From positions 1 through 64,000 of the forward strand of contig NZ_BSNS01000015.1 in the NCBI RefSeq assembly GCF_030160115.1: DNA of 64,000 nucleotides, in the 5' to 3' direction. The DNA is from Devosia nitrariae. GTDB lineage: Bacteria > Pseudomonadota > Alphaproteobacteria > Rhizobiales > Devosiaceae. Made by a program: the position numbers and the translations under genes. Below are positions 31,958-46,085 of the stretch, piece by piece. Numbering within the stretch: the first letter of the stretch is position 1; each line of letters begins with the position of its first letter. The notes below the pieces were generated by a model. It made no database searches, was not told the DNA's origin, and was given only the letters and a program-made list of their open reading frames with translations.

Positions 31958-34621
31958 CTAGGACGCCTTGCGCCAGGGCTGCGCGGCCAGGAACGCCTTC
32001 AGCGCCTCACTGTCCATGGGTTTGGCGAAAGCGTACCCCTGCAGCACCTCGCAGCCGAGTTCGGAGAGGATGCGGGCATGCTCCATTGTCTCGACCCCCT
32101 CGGCGAGCACCTCGATGCCGAGCGCCTTGCCGATGTCGATGATCGAGGACAGGAGCCGCCACTGCGCCGGGTCCTCGGTGATCGGGCTGACCAGCAGCCG
32201 ATCGATCTTGAGGCGCTTGGGGCGCAGGTTCTGCAGCGAGACGATCGAGGCATAGCCGGTGCCGAAATCATCGATCTCGATGTCGATGCCCAGCTCCTTG
32301 AGCTGGTCGATGTTCCAGGCCACGGTCTCGTCACGCTCGTCGAGATAGATGGATTCGACGAGTTCGAACGACACGGTGCCGGGCGTGAACGCCAATTGCT
32401 CGAGGCCGGCAATCAGATCCTCGTCGTGCAGGCGGCGCAGCGACACGTTCACTGAGACGCGTGGCACGCCGAGACCGGCCTGACGCCAGTCGTTGAAGTC
32501 TGCAAGCGCCTGCTCCAGGATCATGCGGTCGATGGTCGAGACGGCGTTAAGCTCCTCGGCGATGTCCAGGAACCGGTCGGGCGTCAGCAGCCCGTGAACG
32601 GGGTGACGCCAGCGCGCCAGGGCCTCGACCCCGACGACATCGTGCGTATGTGCGTCGAACTGAGGCTGATAGTGGGCGAGGAACTCGCCGCGATCGATGC
32701 CGTTGAGGATTTCGTCGGCCACCCGCTTGGTATTGACGACCTCGGCCTGCAGCGCTTCGCTGAAGAACTCATAGCGGCTGCGCCCGCGCGCCTTGGCGCG
32801 ATAGAGCGCGATGTCGGCATCGACGAGCAGCGACTTGCCATCCGCCGCCGGCGAAGCTGCCATCGCGATGCCAACGCTCACCCCGCAACGGCATTCGTGA
32901 CCCTGGTAGACGACGGGCACACGCATATCGGCAATGATGCGGTTGGCGAGTTCGCCGAGCGCGGCCTGGCCGGGAGCCGCTACGCAGACAACGACAAATT
33001 CGTCGCCGCCGACGCGGGCAACGAAATCCTCCCGCCCTGCATTGCGGCGCAGCACTTTGGCTGCGTGCACCAGCACCGCATCACCCGCGGCATGTCCGAG
33101 GGTGTCGTTGATCTGCTTGAAGCGGTCGAGGTCGATGTGGAGGAGCGCGATGCCCGCGCCGTCCCCACTCGCTGCACGGACCTTCAGCGTGTCGTCGAGG
33201 TAGCGGCGGTTAGGCAGGCCCGTCAGGCTGTCGTGGAGGGCGTTGTGCTCAATGCGGGCCTTAGCGGCCTCAAGCTGGCGGTTGCGCGCCTCGGTCAGGC
33301 GCTTTGCGCGCTCGAGGTCCTCATTACGCGCCACATCGCTCGTCACATCCCAGTTGACCCCGATGATGCGCGGATTCTCGCCCGGGTCAGTATAGACCGC
33401 ACCGATCGTGCGGATGACGCGAACCCGACCGTTGCCATCGACGACGCGGAACTGCGAGGCATAACGTCCCGTCTCGATCCCCTGCCGGAAATCGCGCTCG
33501 GCCCGCTCGATGTCCTCGGGGTGCAGCGCGCCACGCCAGTCGTGATAGCTGCGCTCGCCGCCGTCGGCCTTGAGGCCGTAGAGTTCGTTCATGCGGTCGT
33601 CCCAGACCAGATGGTTGGTGACGATGTCCATTTCCCAGACACCGATACGCGAGGTATCGAGCGCCAAGCCCAGTCGTCTCGAAAGCTTGGCCAGAAGCGC
33701 TTCGCGTTGGCCGAGCTCGCGGATGTGCCTTTGCCGCTCGTCCATCAGCCGCCCCGCGATCACCATCGGAACGAGGATGACGAGACCGGCCGTCGCGATC
33801 ACCACACGCAACAGCCAGGCATTAGGCGGCGTCCCGTTCCACCCGACCTTGGGCACCGCCGCGATTTGCCACCAGCCGGTCGGAAGCGTCACGCCCGCTG
33901 TCACTGGATCGCGGGTGAGAACGCTCTCGTCGCCGTAGAAGGGCCTGCCCTGCGCGCCGAGCGCATCCTTGCCGACGATGGCGATATCGATGGGCAGGTT
34001 CGGATCCGTGAGCCCGCTCTCGCTATAAAGGCGGTCGGCGTCGATGACCGCCGACACGAGCCCCCAAAAAACCGGCTGACCGTCCAGCCGGTTATAGACA
34101 GGAAAACGGGCAACGAAACCCCATCCGCCCTGCACGAGATCAACAGGCCCGGCAAGAACCACATTGCCGCTCTCCTTGACGCGCAAAGCTGCCTCGCGCT
34201 GCTGCGGGTTCGTAGTATAGTCGAGACCGATGGCGCTCTCGTTACCGGCAAGCGGATAGATGAGTTCGACAACCATGTCGGGCGCCGCCGCGATATTGCG
34301 CAACTGGCTGTGTTCCTCGAAAAGGTTCGCGGCGAGCTCGGAAAACCGCTCTTGGTCGATGTCGGGCTCGGTAGCGATGGTGCCGATGAACCCGCGCACC
34401 AGCTGAATGTTGCCGTTGATATTGCCCTCGAGCTTGGCGCGGATCAGCCAGACCTGATCGACGACCTTGGCTCTGAGGCTTTGCTCGTAGAGCTGCGTAT
34501 TCTGCTGGTCGGCATAGAACCCCGCCAGAATGATCACGACTGTGGTGATCACCGCGGGGATCAGTGTCGGCCGCAGCCAACGCCGCCAGCCACTCACATC
34601 AGAGCGTTCCTGCTCGTCCAC
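31958..34621 (-). CDS. CHASE-PAS-GGDEF-EAL c-di-GMP signalling protein
   Basis: An 887-residue membrane-anchored dual protein. Membrane helix at about 18-36 (PAVITTVVIILAGFYA); periplasmic CHASE-type sensor at about 55-265 with the AALRVKESGNVVLAGPVDLV motif; second helix around 270-290. A PAS/PAC region at about 315-430 (IGVWEMDIVTNHLVWDDRMN) follows. The GGDEF domain has DSLTGLPNRRYLDDTL and an intact RVGGDEFVVV. The EAL domain has VVGVEALARWRHPVHGLLTP, the VNVSLRRL segment and IEIDDFGTGYASI. Both catalytic signatures look intact, so it could make and degrade c-di-GMP in response to a periplasmic ligand. It stands alone; the ligand is unknown. Confidence 0.93.
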   Translation of the reverse strand: MDEQERSDVSGWRRWLRPTLIPAVITTVVIILAGFYADQQNTQLYEQSLRAKVVDQVWLIRAKLEGNINGNIQLVRGFIGTIATEPDIDQERFSELAANLFEEHSQLRNIAAAPDMVVELIYPLAGNESAIGLDYTTNPQQREAALRVKESGNVVLAGPVDLVQGGWGFVARFPVYNRLDGQPVFWGLVSAVIDADRLYSESGLTDPNLPIDIAIVGKDALGAQGRPFYGDESVLTRDPVTAGVTLPTGWWQIAAVPKVGWNGTPPNAWLLRVVIATAGLVILVPMVIAGRLMDERQRHIRELGQREALLAKLSRRLGLALDTSRIGVWEMDIVTNHLVWDDRMNELYGLKADGGERSYHDWRGALHPEDIERAERDFRQGIETGRYASQFRVVDGNGRVRVIRTIGAVYTDPGENPRIIGVNWDVTSDVARNEDLERAKRLTEARNRQLEAAKARIEHNALHDSLTGLPNRRYLDDTLKVRAASGDGAGIALLHIDLDRFKQINDTLGHAAGDAVLVHAAKVLRRNAGREDFVARVGGDEFVVVCVAAPGQAALGELANRIIADMRVPVVYQGHECRCGVSVGIAMAASPAADGKSLLVDADIALYRAKARGRSRYEFFSEALQAEVVNTKRVADEILNGIDRGEFLAHYQPQFDAHTHDVVGVEALARWRHPVHGLLTPDRFLDIAEELNAVSTIDRMILEQALADFNDWRQAGLGVPRVSVNVSLRRLHDEDLIAGLEQLAFTPGTVSFELVESIYLDERDETVAWNIDQLKELGIDIEIDDFGTGYASIVSLQNLRPKRLKIDRLLVSPITEDPAQWRLLSSIIDIGKALGIEVLAEGVETMEHARILSELGCEVLQGYAFAKPMDSEALKAFLAAQPWRKAS

Positions 34622-34699
34622 GCATCACTCTGCCCCGGCGGCAGCTCCCCAAATCGGGACACATTAGCCGGCCAAGGGTTTAATTCGCCTTAGCAACTT

Positions 34700-34795
34700 C
34701 TAGACAGCGAGATGCGAAAAAAGCCCGTCCCGGACCTGAACCGGGATGGGAACTGGAGCACGCGATTTGACATGAAATAGCATCGCGCTCCAGCG
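34700..34795. repeat. RIME-like repeat, copy d, shortened with inserted palindrome
   Basis: Begins CTAG. It has GATGCGAAAAAAGCC, then the inserted palindrome GTCCCGGACCTGAACCGGGA (almost the same as in copy c), then AACTGGAGCACGCGATTTGAC and GCATCGCGCTCCAGCG. The TTTTTCGC arm of the first hairpin is lost. It separates the ends of two transcription units on the same strand. Confidence 0.65.
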
Positions 34796-34797
34796 CA

Positions 34798-35850
<1,053 letters not shown>

Positions 35851-35852
35851 TA

Positions 35853-36701
35853 TTATTTCTCCGTTTCCACAAGGCCTTTGACGAACAGGCGTTGCATGAA
35901 GATGACGACGAGCACGGGCGGGAGCATGGCCAGCACTGCGCTCGCCATCACCACGTTCCATAGGGGCTCGGTGTCGGCAGTGGCGGCCAGCCGTCTGATG
36001 CCCATGACGACCGTATAGTAGCGTTCGTCCGTGGTGATCAGAAGCGGCCACAGATACTGGTTCCAGCCGTAGATGAAGAGGATCACGAACAGCGCTGCGA
36101 TATTGGTGCGCGACAGCGGCAGCAGGATATCCCGGAAGAACTTCATGGGACCAGCCCCGTCGACGCGTGCGGCTTCCATCAATTCGTCCGGCACGGTCAG
36201 GAAGAACTGGCGGAAGAGAAAGGTCGCCGTCGCCGAAGCAATAAGCGGTACGGTCAAGCCGACATAGGAATTCAGGAGGTTCAGGTTTGCCACGACCTCG
36301 AATGTAGGCAGGATCCGCACCTCGACCGGGAGCATCAGCGTGATGAAGATGGCCCAGAAGGCCAGTTGCCGGAAGGGGAAACGGAAATAGACGATGGCGA
36401 ACGCCGACAGCAGCGAGATGGCGATCTTGCCGATGGCGATGACCAGGGCCATGATCAGCGAGTTGGTCATCATCAGTCCCAGCGGCGGCGCCCCTGAGGT
36501 CGACACCCCTGACGAGAGCATGCGCGAGTAGTTCTCGACAAGGTGCGGACCCGGCAGCAGCGGGATCAGGCCGGACAAGAATTCATTGGACGCGCGGGTC
36601 GAGGCGATGATGGCGATATAGACCGGAAAGGCCACGATCAGCACCCCGATGATCAGCACCAGGTGCGAGAGGAACGTCAGCAAGGGGCGGTTCTCGACCA
36701 T
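35853..36701 (-). CDS. ugpE: ABC permease UgpE
   Basis: A 282-residue carbohydrate-class permease. N-terminus [20 protein letters not shown], then [18 protein letters not shown] and [20 protein letters not shown] near 75, [20 protein letters not shown] near 117, and the EAA loop [20 protein letters not shown] near 173. These closely fit UgpE, as does the C-terminal [13 protein letters not shown]. It pairs with UgpA. Confidence 0.95.
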   Translation of the reverse strand: MVENRPLLTFLSHLVLIIGVLIVAFPVYIAIIASTRASNEFLSGLIPLLPGPHLVENYSRMLSSGVSTSGAPPLGLMMTNSLIMALVIAIGKIAISLLSAFAIVYFRFPFRQLAFWAIFITLMLPVEVRILPTFEVVANLNLLNSYVGLTVPLIASATATFLFRQFFLTVPDELMEAARVDGAGPMKFFRDILLPLSRTNIAALFVILFIYGWNQYLWPLLITTDERYYTVVMGIRRLAATADTEPLWNVVMASAVLAMLPPVLVVIFMQRLFVKGLVETEK

Positions 36702-36703
36702 CG

Positions 36704-37588
36704 TCAGTACTCCACGCGCCGCTCGATGTAGCGGAACTGAATGACCGTGAGCGAGATCACGATCGCCATCAAAATCACGGACTGGGCGGCCGACGAGCCG
36801 AGATTGAGACCGATGAAACCGTCGTTGAAGACCTTGTAGACCAGTATGTTAGTGGCTTGGGCGGGCCCACCGGAAGTGGTGGCGTGGATAATGCCGAAGG
36901 TATCGAACATCGCATAAGTGATGTTGACGACCATCAGGAAGAAGGTGGTGGGCGAGAGCAGGGGAAAGACGATGGTGAAGAAGCGCTTGACCGGCCTTGC
37001 CCCGTCGATCGCGGCTGCCTCGGAAAGCGAGGCGGGTATGGACTGCAGGCCAGCGAGGAAGAAGAGGAAGTTGTACGAAATCTGTTTCCAGGTCGAGGCA
37101 AAGATCACCAACAGCATGGCATCCGTGCGCGACAGCGTGTGGTTCCAGTTGTAGTTCAGCATGTCGAGCACATAGCTGAACACCCCGATCGAAGGATTGA
37201 ACATGAACCACCACAGGATGCCGGCAACGGCCGGCGCCACGGCGTAAGGCCACACCAGGAAGGTCGTATAGGCGTTGCGCGTGCGGATCATGCGGTCTGC
37301 AGCGACGGCGAGCAGCAACGAGACGCTCATGGAGAGCGCTGCGACGCTCGTCGCAAATACTGCCGTCACGCTGAGCGAATTGAGGTATTGGGGGCTCGTG
37401 AACAGGTCGAGGAAGTTCGAGAAGCCGACGAAGCTGGTTCTGAACCCGAAAGCGTCCTGACGCAGGAACGACTGCCAGAGCGCCTGACCGGCTGGCCAGA
37501 GAAAGAAGATGGCGGTGATCGCCAGTTGCGGAAACAGGAGGGCGTAAGGCAGGCCCTTGTTGCTGAATATCGTTCTCTTGGTCTGCAT
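36704..37588 (-). CDS. ugpA: ABC permease UgpA
   Basis: A 294-residue permease with six spans: [20 protein letters not shown] start, [20 protein letters not shown] near 36, [20 protein letters not shown] near 110, and the EAA loop [20 protein letters not shown] near 187. The terminus [12 protein letters not shown] is UgpA-like. It follows ugpB after a stem-loop. Confidence 0.95.
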   Translation of the reverse strand: MQTKRTIFSNKGLPYALLFPQLAITAIFFLWPAGQALWQSFLRQDAFGFRTSFVGFSNFLDLFTSPQYLNSLSVTAVFATSVAALSMSVSLLLAVAADRMIRTRNAYTTFLVWPYAVAPAVAGILWWFMFNPSIGVFSYVLDMLNYNWNHTLSRTDAMLLVIFASTWKQISYNFLFFLAGLQSIPASLSEAAAIDGARPVKRFFTIVFPLLSPTTFFLMVVNITYAMFDTFGIIHATTSGGPAQATNILVYKVFNDGFIGLNLGSSAAQSVILMAIVISLTVIQFRYIERRVEY

Positions 37589-37605
37589 GATGTTCCCGCA
37601 TGAAA

Positions 37606-37630
37606 ATCCGCGCCCGTGAGGGGCGCGGAT
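37606..37630 (-). promoter_or_regulatory. Intercistronic stem-loop after ugpB
   Basis: ATCCGCGCCC and GGGCGCGGAT form a ten-pair stem with a five-base loop between ugpB and ugpA, with no T-tract on the - strand. It has the same position and probable role as the loop after dppA: stabilising the binding-protein message. Confidence 0.7.
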
Positions 37631-37647
37631 CTAGTGCTCGTTAGACT

Positions 37648-38976
37648 TTAGCTGTTGGCGGCTTCGAAGTCGCGCAGCAATGCATTACCGCGTGAAACCA
37701 CTGCATCGAGCGCTTCCTGGGGGGTCTTGCTGCCCGACAGGAGCTCTTGGAACTCCTCATCGATGATGGTGCGGATCTGCACGTAGTTGCCGAAGCGCAG
37801 GCCCTTGGAGTTCTCGGTTGGCTCGTTGAGCGTGATCTGCTTGATGGCAACGTCCGAACCGGGGGTCTCCTCGTAAAAGCCCTGCTGCTGCCCAAGTTCG
37901 TAGGCGGCCTGAGTGATTGGCAGGTAGCCCGAGAACTGGTGCCAGTCGGCCTGGACTTCCGGCGAGGAGAGGTAGCTGAAGAAGTCGGCAACGCCCTTGA
38001 ACTCTTCTTCCGACTGGCCCTGGAGGACCCACAGCGTCGCCCCGCCGATGATCGAGTTCTGCGGAGCACCCTCGACGTCATCGTAATAAGGCAGCATCCC
38101 AAAGCCGACCTCGAAGTCGCCGGCGTTGGCGAGGACGCCTGCGCGCGAAGCCGAGGAGTTCATGTACATGGCGCATTCGCCGGAATAGAACTTGGGCGGT
38201 GCATCGCCGCCGCCGCCGGGACCGCCGTACTGGAAGACACCCTCTTCCTGCCAATTCTTGAGGTTCTCCCAGTGCTTGACCTGCACGGGGCCGTTGAACG
38301 TCAGTTCGGCTTCAAGCCCGCCGAAGCCATTTTCGAGGGTGCCGATCGGCTGGTTGTGCCAGGCCGAGAGGTTCTCGAGTTGCACCCAGGAAATCCAGCC
38401 GGAGGTGAAGCCGCATTCGGCCGCGCCCGACTCCATGATCGTGCGGGAGAACTCCTCGAGCTGACCCCAGGTCTCGGGGGGCTGCTCGGGATCGAGTCCG
38501 GCTTCTTCGAAGATGTCCTTGTTGTAGTAGAGGATCGGAGTCGAGGAATTGAATGGCATCGAGAGCATGTTACCCTCGGTGTCGGTGTAATAGCCGACGA
38601 CCGCCGGCAGGAACGCGTCCGGATCGAAATCGGCGCCCATATCGGTCATGAGCTGATAGACCGGGTAGATGGCACCCTGAGCGGCCATCATGGTGCCGGT
38701 GCCGACTTCATAGACCTGGACGATGTCCGGCTGCTGACCGGCGCGGAACGCGGCAATCGCGGCGGTCATGGTCTCATCATAGGTGCCCTTGTAGACGGGC
38801 GTCACTTTATAGTCGGACTGGCTGGCATTGTAGCCGGCAACGATCTCTTCGAGCTTGGTGCCTAGCTCGCCACCCATGGCGTGCCACCAGGTGACTTCGG
38901 TCTGGGCGAGGGCGACCGAAGAAGTGAGCGAAACGGCAAGGGCTGAGAGCCCGGCCGTGAAGGTCATACGTACCAT
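37648..38976 (-). CDS. ugpB: Glycerol-3-phosphate-class binding protein UgpB
   Basis: A 442-residue family 1 periplasmic binding protein. Signal peptide MVRMTFTAGLSALAVSLTSS ending ALAQ. TEVTWWHAMGGELGTKLEEI near 26, QSDYKVTPVYKGTYDETMTA near 52, IVQVYEVGTGTMMAAQGAIY near 84, MPFNSSTPILYYNKDIFEEA near 138 and an N-terminal-lobe aromatic site fit UgpB, which binds glycerol-3-phosphate and phosphodiester headgroups. In other bacteria ugp is induced by phosphate starvation through PhoB. First gene of ugpBAEC. Confidence 0.93.
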   Translation of the reverse strand: MVRMTFTAGLSALAVSLTSSVALAQTEVTWWHAMGGELGTKLEEIVAGYNASQSDYKVTPVYKGTYDETMTAAIAAFRAGQQPDIVQVYEVGTGTMMAAQGAIYPVYQLMTDMGADFDPDAFLPAVVGYYTDTEGNMLSMPFNSSTPILYYNKDIFEEAGLDPEQPPETWGQLEEFSRTIMESGAAECGFTSGWISWVQLENLSAWHNQPIGTLENGFGGLEAELTFNGPVQVKHWENLKNWQEEGVFQYGGPGGGGDAPPKFYSGECAMYMNSSASRAGVLANAGDFEVGFGMLPYYDDVEGAPQNSIIGGATLWVLQGQSEEEFKGVADFFSYLSSPEVQADWHQFSGYLPITQAAYELGQQQGFYEETPGSDVAIKQITLNEPTENSKGLRFGNYVQIRTIIDEEFQELLSGSKTPQEALDAVVSRGNALLRDFEAANS

Positions 38977-39257
38977 TGTTTTCTCCCTTGGTGGACGTAT
39001 CCCGACATGGGTCGTCGTCAGTTCCGCTATCCGTCTTAGCGCGGGTTGCGCGGTTTCGGATACCTTTGTCAGAGTTGCGAGCTAGGTCAAGGCGAAATAT
39101 TTCGAAACAAATTATGACAAAGAACGAAACCTAATCCGCGTGAACCCATGCGCCGGGAGGTGGTGCCGCCCAGCGCCGGCGCCGGTCTAAAGGGGAGCGA
39201 TTACAGTCGGGTGACGATCGGATGACGGAATGATGACGGATGGCGAAGTTCACCGGA
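38977..39257. promoter_or_regulatory. ugp upstream region
   Basis: About 280 bases between ugpB and the epimerase gene, both read leftward. A perfect 12-base palindrome CGAAATATTTCG lies at 39092-39103 in an AT-rich patch, and the - strand reads TTTGTCATAATTTGTTTC just beyond it, which partly resembles a PhoB half-site pair (CTGTCAT and a second T-rich half). A TTGACC box follows. The ugp promoter is probably here; the assignment of the binding protein is uncertain. Confidence 0.35.
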
Positions 39258-39671
39258 TCAGCCTTCACCGATCTCTTCCAGCTCGATCAGGACCCCGTCG
39301 AAATCCTTGGGGTGGAGGAAGATCACCGGCAGCCCATGCGCGCCGGTCCTGGGCCTGCCGTCACCAAGGACGCGCGCGCCACCCGCGACGAGCCGCTGGG
39401 TGGCGGTGGCGATGTCGCGAACTTCGAAGCACATATGGTGCATGCCGCCGGCAGGGTTCTTCTCGAGGAAGCCGGCAATGGGCGAGTCCTCCCCCAGCGG
39501 CGCCATCAGCTCCACCTTGGCGTTGCCCGTATCGACGAAGACGACAATGACGCCGTGTTCGGGCAAGGCCTGCGGCTCGCCGACCCGGGCGCCGAGCAGG
39601 TCCCGATAGCGGGTACTGGCGGCTGCGAGGTCCGGCACGGCGATGGCGATGTGGTTAATGCGCCCGATCAT
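39258..39671 (-). CDS. mce: Methylmalonyl-CoA epimerase
   Basis: A 137-residue VOC-fold epimerase converting (S)- to (R)-methylmalonyl-Co[21 protein letters not shown] with metal-ligand His near residue 7, [20 protein letters not shown] near 43, [20 protein letters not shown] near 72 with the second His, and the VLIELEEI terminus with metal-site Glu. Length is typical. ATG 39671 overlaps the mutase stop (ATGA). Last gene of the propionyl-CoA operon. Confidence 0.94.
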   Translation of the reverse strand: MIGRINHIAIAVPDLAAASTRYRDLLGARVGEPQALPEHGVIVVFVDTGNAKVELMAPLGEDSPIAGFLEKNPAGGMHHMCFEVRDIATATQRLVAGGARVLGDGRPRTGAHGLPVIFLHPKDFDGVLIELEEIGEG

Positions 39672-41806
39672 CGGTTGGAAAGCCGCCCTTCGATCTGGTT
39701 GAGGACCGAAAAGGCCGCCTCCAGCACGTTGGTGCCCGGTCCGAAGATTTCGGCAACGCCGCATTGACGCAGGAACGCATGGTCCTGCTCGGGCACCACG
39801 CCGCCCACGATAACAGTGACGTCCTTGAGCCCGCTATTCCGCAGGGCGGTGAACAACTCGGGCACCAGCGTGTTGTGGCCCGCCGCCAGCGTCGAAATAC
39901 CCACCGCGTCGACGCCGAGCTCTTGCGCCTTGACCGCGATCTCGGGCGCAGTCTCAAACAGGGCACTGAGATGCACGGCAAAGCCGAGGTCGGCAAAGGC
40001 GGTGGCGATCACCTTGGCGCCGCGATCGTGCCCGTCCTGGCCCATCTTGGCAACGAGGATCGAAGGTGCGCGGCCGTGCCGGCTGGTGAAGTCGTTGATG
40101 CGTCCGGCAATAGCCGCGAACTGGGGATCGTCGCTGTAGCTCGCGCCATAGACGCCCGAGATGACGCGCGTAACGGCTGAGTAGCGCCCGAAGACGTCCT
40201 CGAGTGCGCGGCTGATTTCGCCGAGCGTGGCGCGCGCGCGGGCCGCCTCGATCGCCGCTTCCAAAAGATTGCCTTCGTCCATCGCCGCGAACTCGCGCAG
40301 CGCCGACAGCATCGATTGGCAGCGCGCCTCGTCACGCCCGCGGCGCACTTGGGCGATGCTGTGGGCCTGTTCCTCGCGCACTCGGGCATTGTCGATCGCG
40401 CGCGCATCGATCGGTGCCGCGTCTTCGACCCGGTAGCGGTTGACGCCGACGATCACGTCCTCGCCCCTGTCGATCCGGGCCTGCCGGATAGCGGCAGCCG
40501 TCTCGATGGCGAGTTTCGGGAAGCCCGCCTGCACCGCCTGCGTCATGCCGCCTTCGGCCTCGACCGCATCGATGAGATTGCGGGCCTTCTCCATCAGCTC
40601 GGCAGTCAGCGCCTCGACATAGTAGGAGCCGCCCAGGGGATCGACGACATCGGTGACGCGGCTTTCATGCTGCAGGATCAATTGCGTGTTGCGCGCGATA
40701 CGGGCGGAAAGGTCCGTCGGGAGCGCGATGGCCTCGTCGAAGGAATTGGTGTGCAGCGACTGCGTGCCGCCGAGCACGGCCGCCAGCGCCTCGAGCGTGG
40801 TGCGCACGACATTGTTGTAGGGGTCCTGTTCGGTCAGCGACACGCCCGAGGTCTGGCAATGAGTGCGCAGCATTCTCGAGCGCGGATCCTTGGCGCCGAG
40901 CCCCGTCATGATTTCGGACCAGAGCGCGCGCGCCGCCCGCAGCTTGGCAGCCTCGAGGAAGAAGTTCATCCCGATGCCGAAAAAGAACGAGAGCCGCGGG
41001 CCGAAAGCGTCGATATCGAGCCCGCGTGCCATCGCCGCGCGCACATATTCGCGCCCGTCGGCCAGCGTATAAGCCAGCTCCTGCACCGCCGTCGCCCCCG
41101 CCTCGTGCATATGGTAGCCCGAGATCGAGATCGAATTGAACCTGGGCATGCGACGCGCCGTGTGAGCGATGACGTCACCCACGATCCGCATAGAGGGCTC
41201 GGGCGGATAGATGTAGGTGTTGCGGACCATGAACTCCTTGAGGATATCGTTCTGGATGGTCCCTTCGAGCTGCTCCTGCCGGACGCCCTGCTCCTCGGCC
41301 GCGACCACGAACATGGCCATCACCGGGATCACCGCGCCGTTCATGGTCATCGAAACGCTCATCCGGTCGAGTGGGATGCCTTCGAAGAGGAGCTTTATGT
41401 CTTCGACGGTATCGATGGCGACACCCGCCTTGCCCACATCCCCGGCAACGCGCGGATGGTCGCTGTCATAGCCGCGATGGGTAGCCAGGTCGAAGGCGAC
41501 CGAGAGGCCCTTCTGCCCATTGGCCAACCCCTGCCGGAAGAAGGCATTGGATTCGCGCGCCGTCGAGAACCCGGCATATTGCCGGATCGTCCACGGTCGG
41601 TTGGCGTACATGGTTGCCCTTACCCCACGCGCAAAGGGCTCGGCGCCGGGCATCGCTCCGGCGGTTTGCGGCGGCAGATCCTCAGCGAAATAGGCCGGCT
41701 TGATGGAAAGCCCACCATAGTCGCGCTCGAGGTCGGAAAGCGGCACATCCCTAAGCTCGCGTTCGGCGAGCTTTGCCCATTCGGCGAAGGTGGCAGGTTT
41801 ATTCAT
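39668..41806 (-). CDS. scpA: Methylmalonyl-CoA mutase
   Basis: A 712-residue single-chain B12-dependent mutase producing succinyl-CoA. The substrate barrel has [20 protein letters not shown] near residue 87, [20 protein letters not shown] near 116, [20 protein letters not shown] near 164, [20 protein letters not shown] near 237 and [20 protein letters not shown] near 318. The C-terminal cobalamin domain holds the DxHxxG motif [14 protein letters not shown] near 589 and [17 protein letters not shown] near 632. Start fixed by TGGAGG six bases upstream; it overlaps the DUF559 gene by eight bases. Confidence 0.96.
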   Translation of the reverse strand: MNKPATFAEWAKLAERELRDVPLSDLERDYGGLSIKPAYFAEDLPPQTAGAMPGAEPFARGVRATMYANRPWTIRQYAGFSTARESNAFFRQGLANGQKGLSVAFDLATHRGYDSDHPRVAGDVGKAGVAIDTVEDIKLLFEGIPLDRMSVSMTMNGAVIPVMAMFVVAAEEQGVRQEQLEGTIQNDILKEFMVRNTYIYPPEPSMRIVGDVIAHTARRMPRFNSISISGYHMHEAGATAVQELAYTLADGREYVRAAMARGLDIDAFGPRLSFFFGIGMNFFLEAAKLRAARALWSEIMTGLGAKDPRSRMLRTHCQTSGVSLTEQDPYNNVVRTTLEALAAVLGGTQSLHTNSFDEAIALPTDLSARIARNTQLILQHESRVTDVVDPLGGSYYVEALTAELMEKARNLIDAVEAEGGMTQAVQAGFPKLAIETAAAIRQARIDRGEDVIVGVNRYRVEDAAPIDARAIDNARVREEQAHSIAQVRRGRDEARCQSMLSALREFAAMDEGNLLEAAIEAARARATLGEISRALEDVFGRYSAVTRVISGVYGASYSDDPQFAAIAGRINDFTSRHGRAPSILVAKMGQDGHDRGAKVIATAFADLGFAVHLSALFETAPEIAVKAQELGVDAVGISTLAAGHNTLVPELFTALRNSGLKDVTVIVGGVVPEQDHAFLRQCGVAEIFGPGTNVLEAAFSVLNQIEGRLSNR

Positions 41807-42275
41807 CGCGGCCTCCAATATCTCCGGCCAACAGGAGCGTTGGTGGCGGCGTCGTCTCGATCTTGCCGCTCGCTCGATGCGACACCCTCCCCCTTGTGAG
41901 GAGGGACGGGGAGGGGGTGCCCACCGAGCTATCGATAAACTCTCGTGCACCCAATCCGTCGCAGATCAGGTAAAAAACCCCGCCGGAATTTCTCATGACC
42001 TCAGTGTTCCAAAAGCGCAGGACCTTGTAGCCCTCCGATCTGAGAAACGCGTCCCGTTTTGCATCGTGCCGTATCCCGGCATCCGTGCCATGGGTGTCGC
42101 CATCGACCTCGATGATCAGCTTGGCATGATGGCAGGCGAAATCGACCACATACGGTCCTATGGGTGCCTGCTTGCGAAAGTGGTAGCCGCCGGTGCGCAA
42201 GGGATGAAGCAAGCGCCATAGCCGGATTTCAGTTCGCGTCGGGCTCTTCCTCAGACGCTGTGCGTGTGTTGGCAT
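41799..42275 (-). CDS. DUF559 endonuclease-fold protein
   Basis: A 158-residue DUF559 (Vsr/MutH-like, PD-(D/E)XK) protein: [23 protein letters not shown] helix near 5-21, [20 protein letters not shown] near 33 with the catalytic Asp, [20 protein letters not shown] near 53 with ExDG, and [19 protein letters not shown] near 78. The core matches the family fully. After about residue 115 the protein reads [13 protein letters not shown], which is encoded by a GC-rich palindromic repeat. It lies between pccA and the mutase gene and overlaps the latter by eight bases. Its natural role is unknown. Confidence 0.88.
   Translation of the reverse strand: MPTHAQRLRKSPTRTEIRLWRLLHPLRTGGYHFRKQAPIGPYVVDFACHHAKLIIEVDGDTHGTDAGIRHDAKRDAFLRSEGYKVLRFWNTEVMRNSGGVFYLICDGLGAREFIDSSVGTPSPSLLTRGRVSHRASGKIETTPPPTLLLAGDIGGRDE
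41884..41917. repeat. GC-rich palindromic repeat A (inside DUF559 3' end)
   Basis: ACCCTCCCCCTTGTGAGGAG followed by GGACGGGGAGGGGG. It can fold with itself and is nearly identical to repeat B at 42361-42394. It lies in the coding part of DUF559. Confidence 0.75.
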
Positions 42276-42292
42276 CGCGTCACCCCTTCCTG

Positions 42293-42318
42293 GCCTCCCC
42301 CATCAAGGGGGAGGTGGG
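42293..42318. repeat. GC-rich palindromic repeat C
   Basis: GCCTCCCCCATCAAGGGGGA followed by GGTGGG. A hairpin-forming cousin of repeats A and B, just upstream of the DUF559 start. Confidence 0.65.
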
Positions 42319-42360
42319 CGTCCGTGCCTCTGGCCATATCGTACCACAGGCACAGGACTC

Positions 42361-42394
42361 ACCCTCCCCCTTGTGGGGAGGGCCAGGGAGGGGG
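42361..42394. repeat. GC-rich palindromic repeat B
   Basis: ACCCTCCCCCTTGTGGGGAG followed by GGCCAGGGAGGGGG, near-copy of repeat A in the same orientation, between pccA and the DUF559 gene. Confidence 0.75.
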
Positions 42395-42416
42395 TTCTCA
42401 AAGCCGGCAACCATAC

Positions 42417-44432
<2,016 letters not shown>

Positions 44433-44444
44433 AGTCTGGTCTCC

Positions 44445-45977
<1,533 letters not shown>

Positions 45978-45996
45978 TACTTCTCCCGCATGCCGT

Positions 45997-46012
45997 CCGT
46001 TCGTCCGAACGG
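45997..46012. promoter_or_regulatory. Palindromic operator candidate upstream of pccB
   Basis: CCGTTCG-TC-CGAACGG, a perfect 16-base palindrome with seven-base arms, 19 bases ahead of the pccB start in the divergent region with the GNAT gene. The size and spacing fit a TetR-type site. No regulator gene is adjacent; it does not resemble the TTTGCAAA sites of PccR. Confidence 0.45.
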
Positions 46013-46085
46013 TCAAGGCAAGATTGGCGGCATGGCGGCGAAAAAGCAATTGCGATAGCGTGCTAACCCACTGAAGGGGGAGTCG

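Noticed and set aside
32594..34693. Open frame of 699 codons on the + strand opposite the GGDEF-EAL gene
   Set aside because: It is an antisense frame produced by high GC at codon third positions; its translation has no domain signature and the opposite strand has complete CHASE, GGDEF and EAL motifs.
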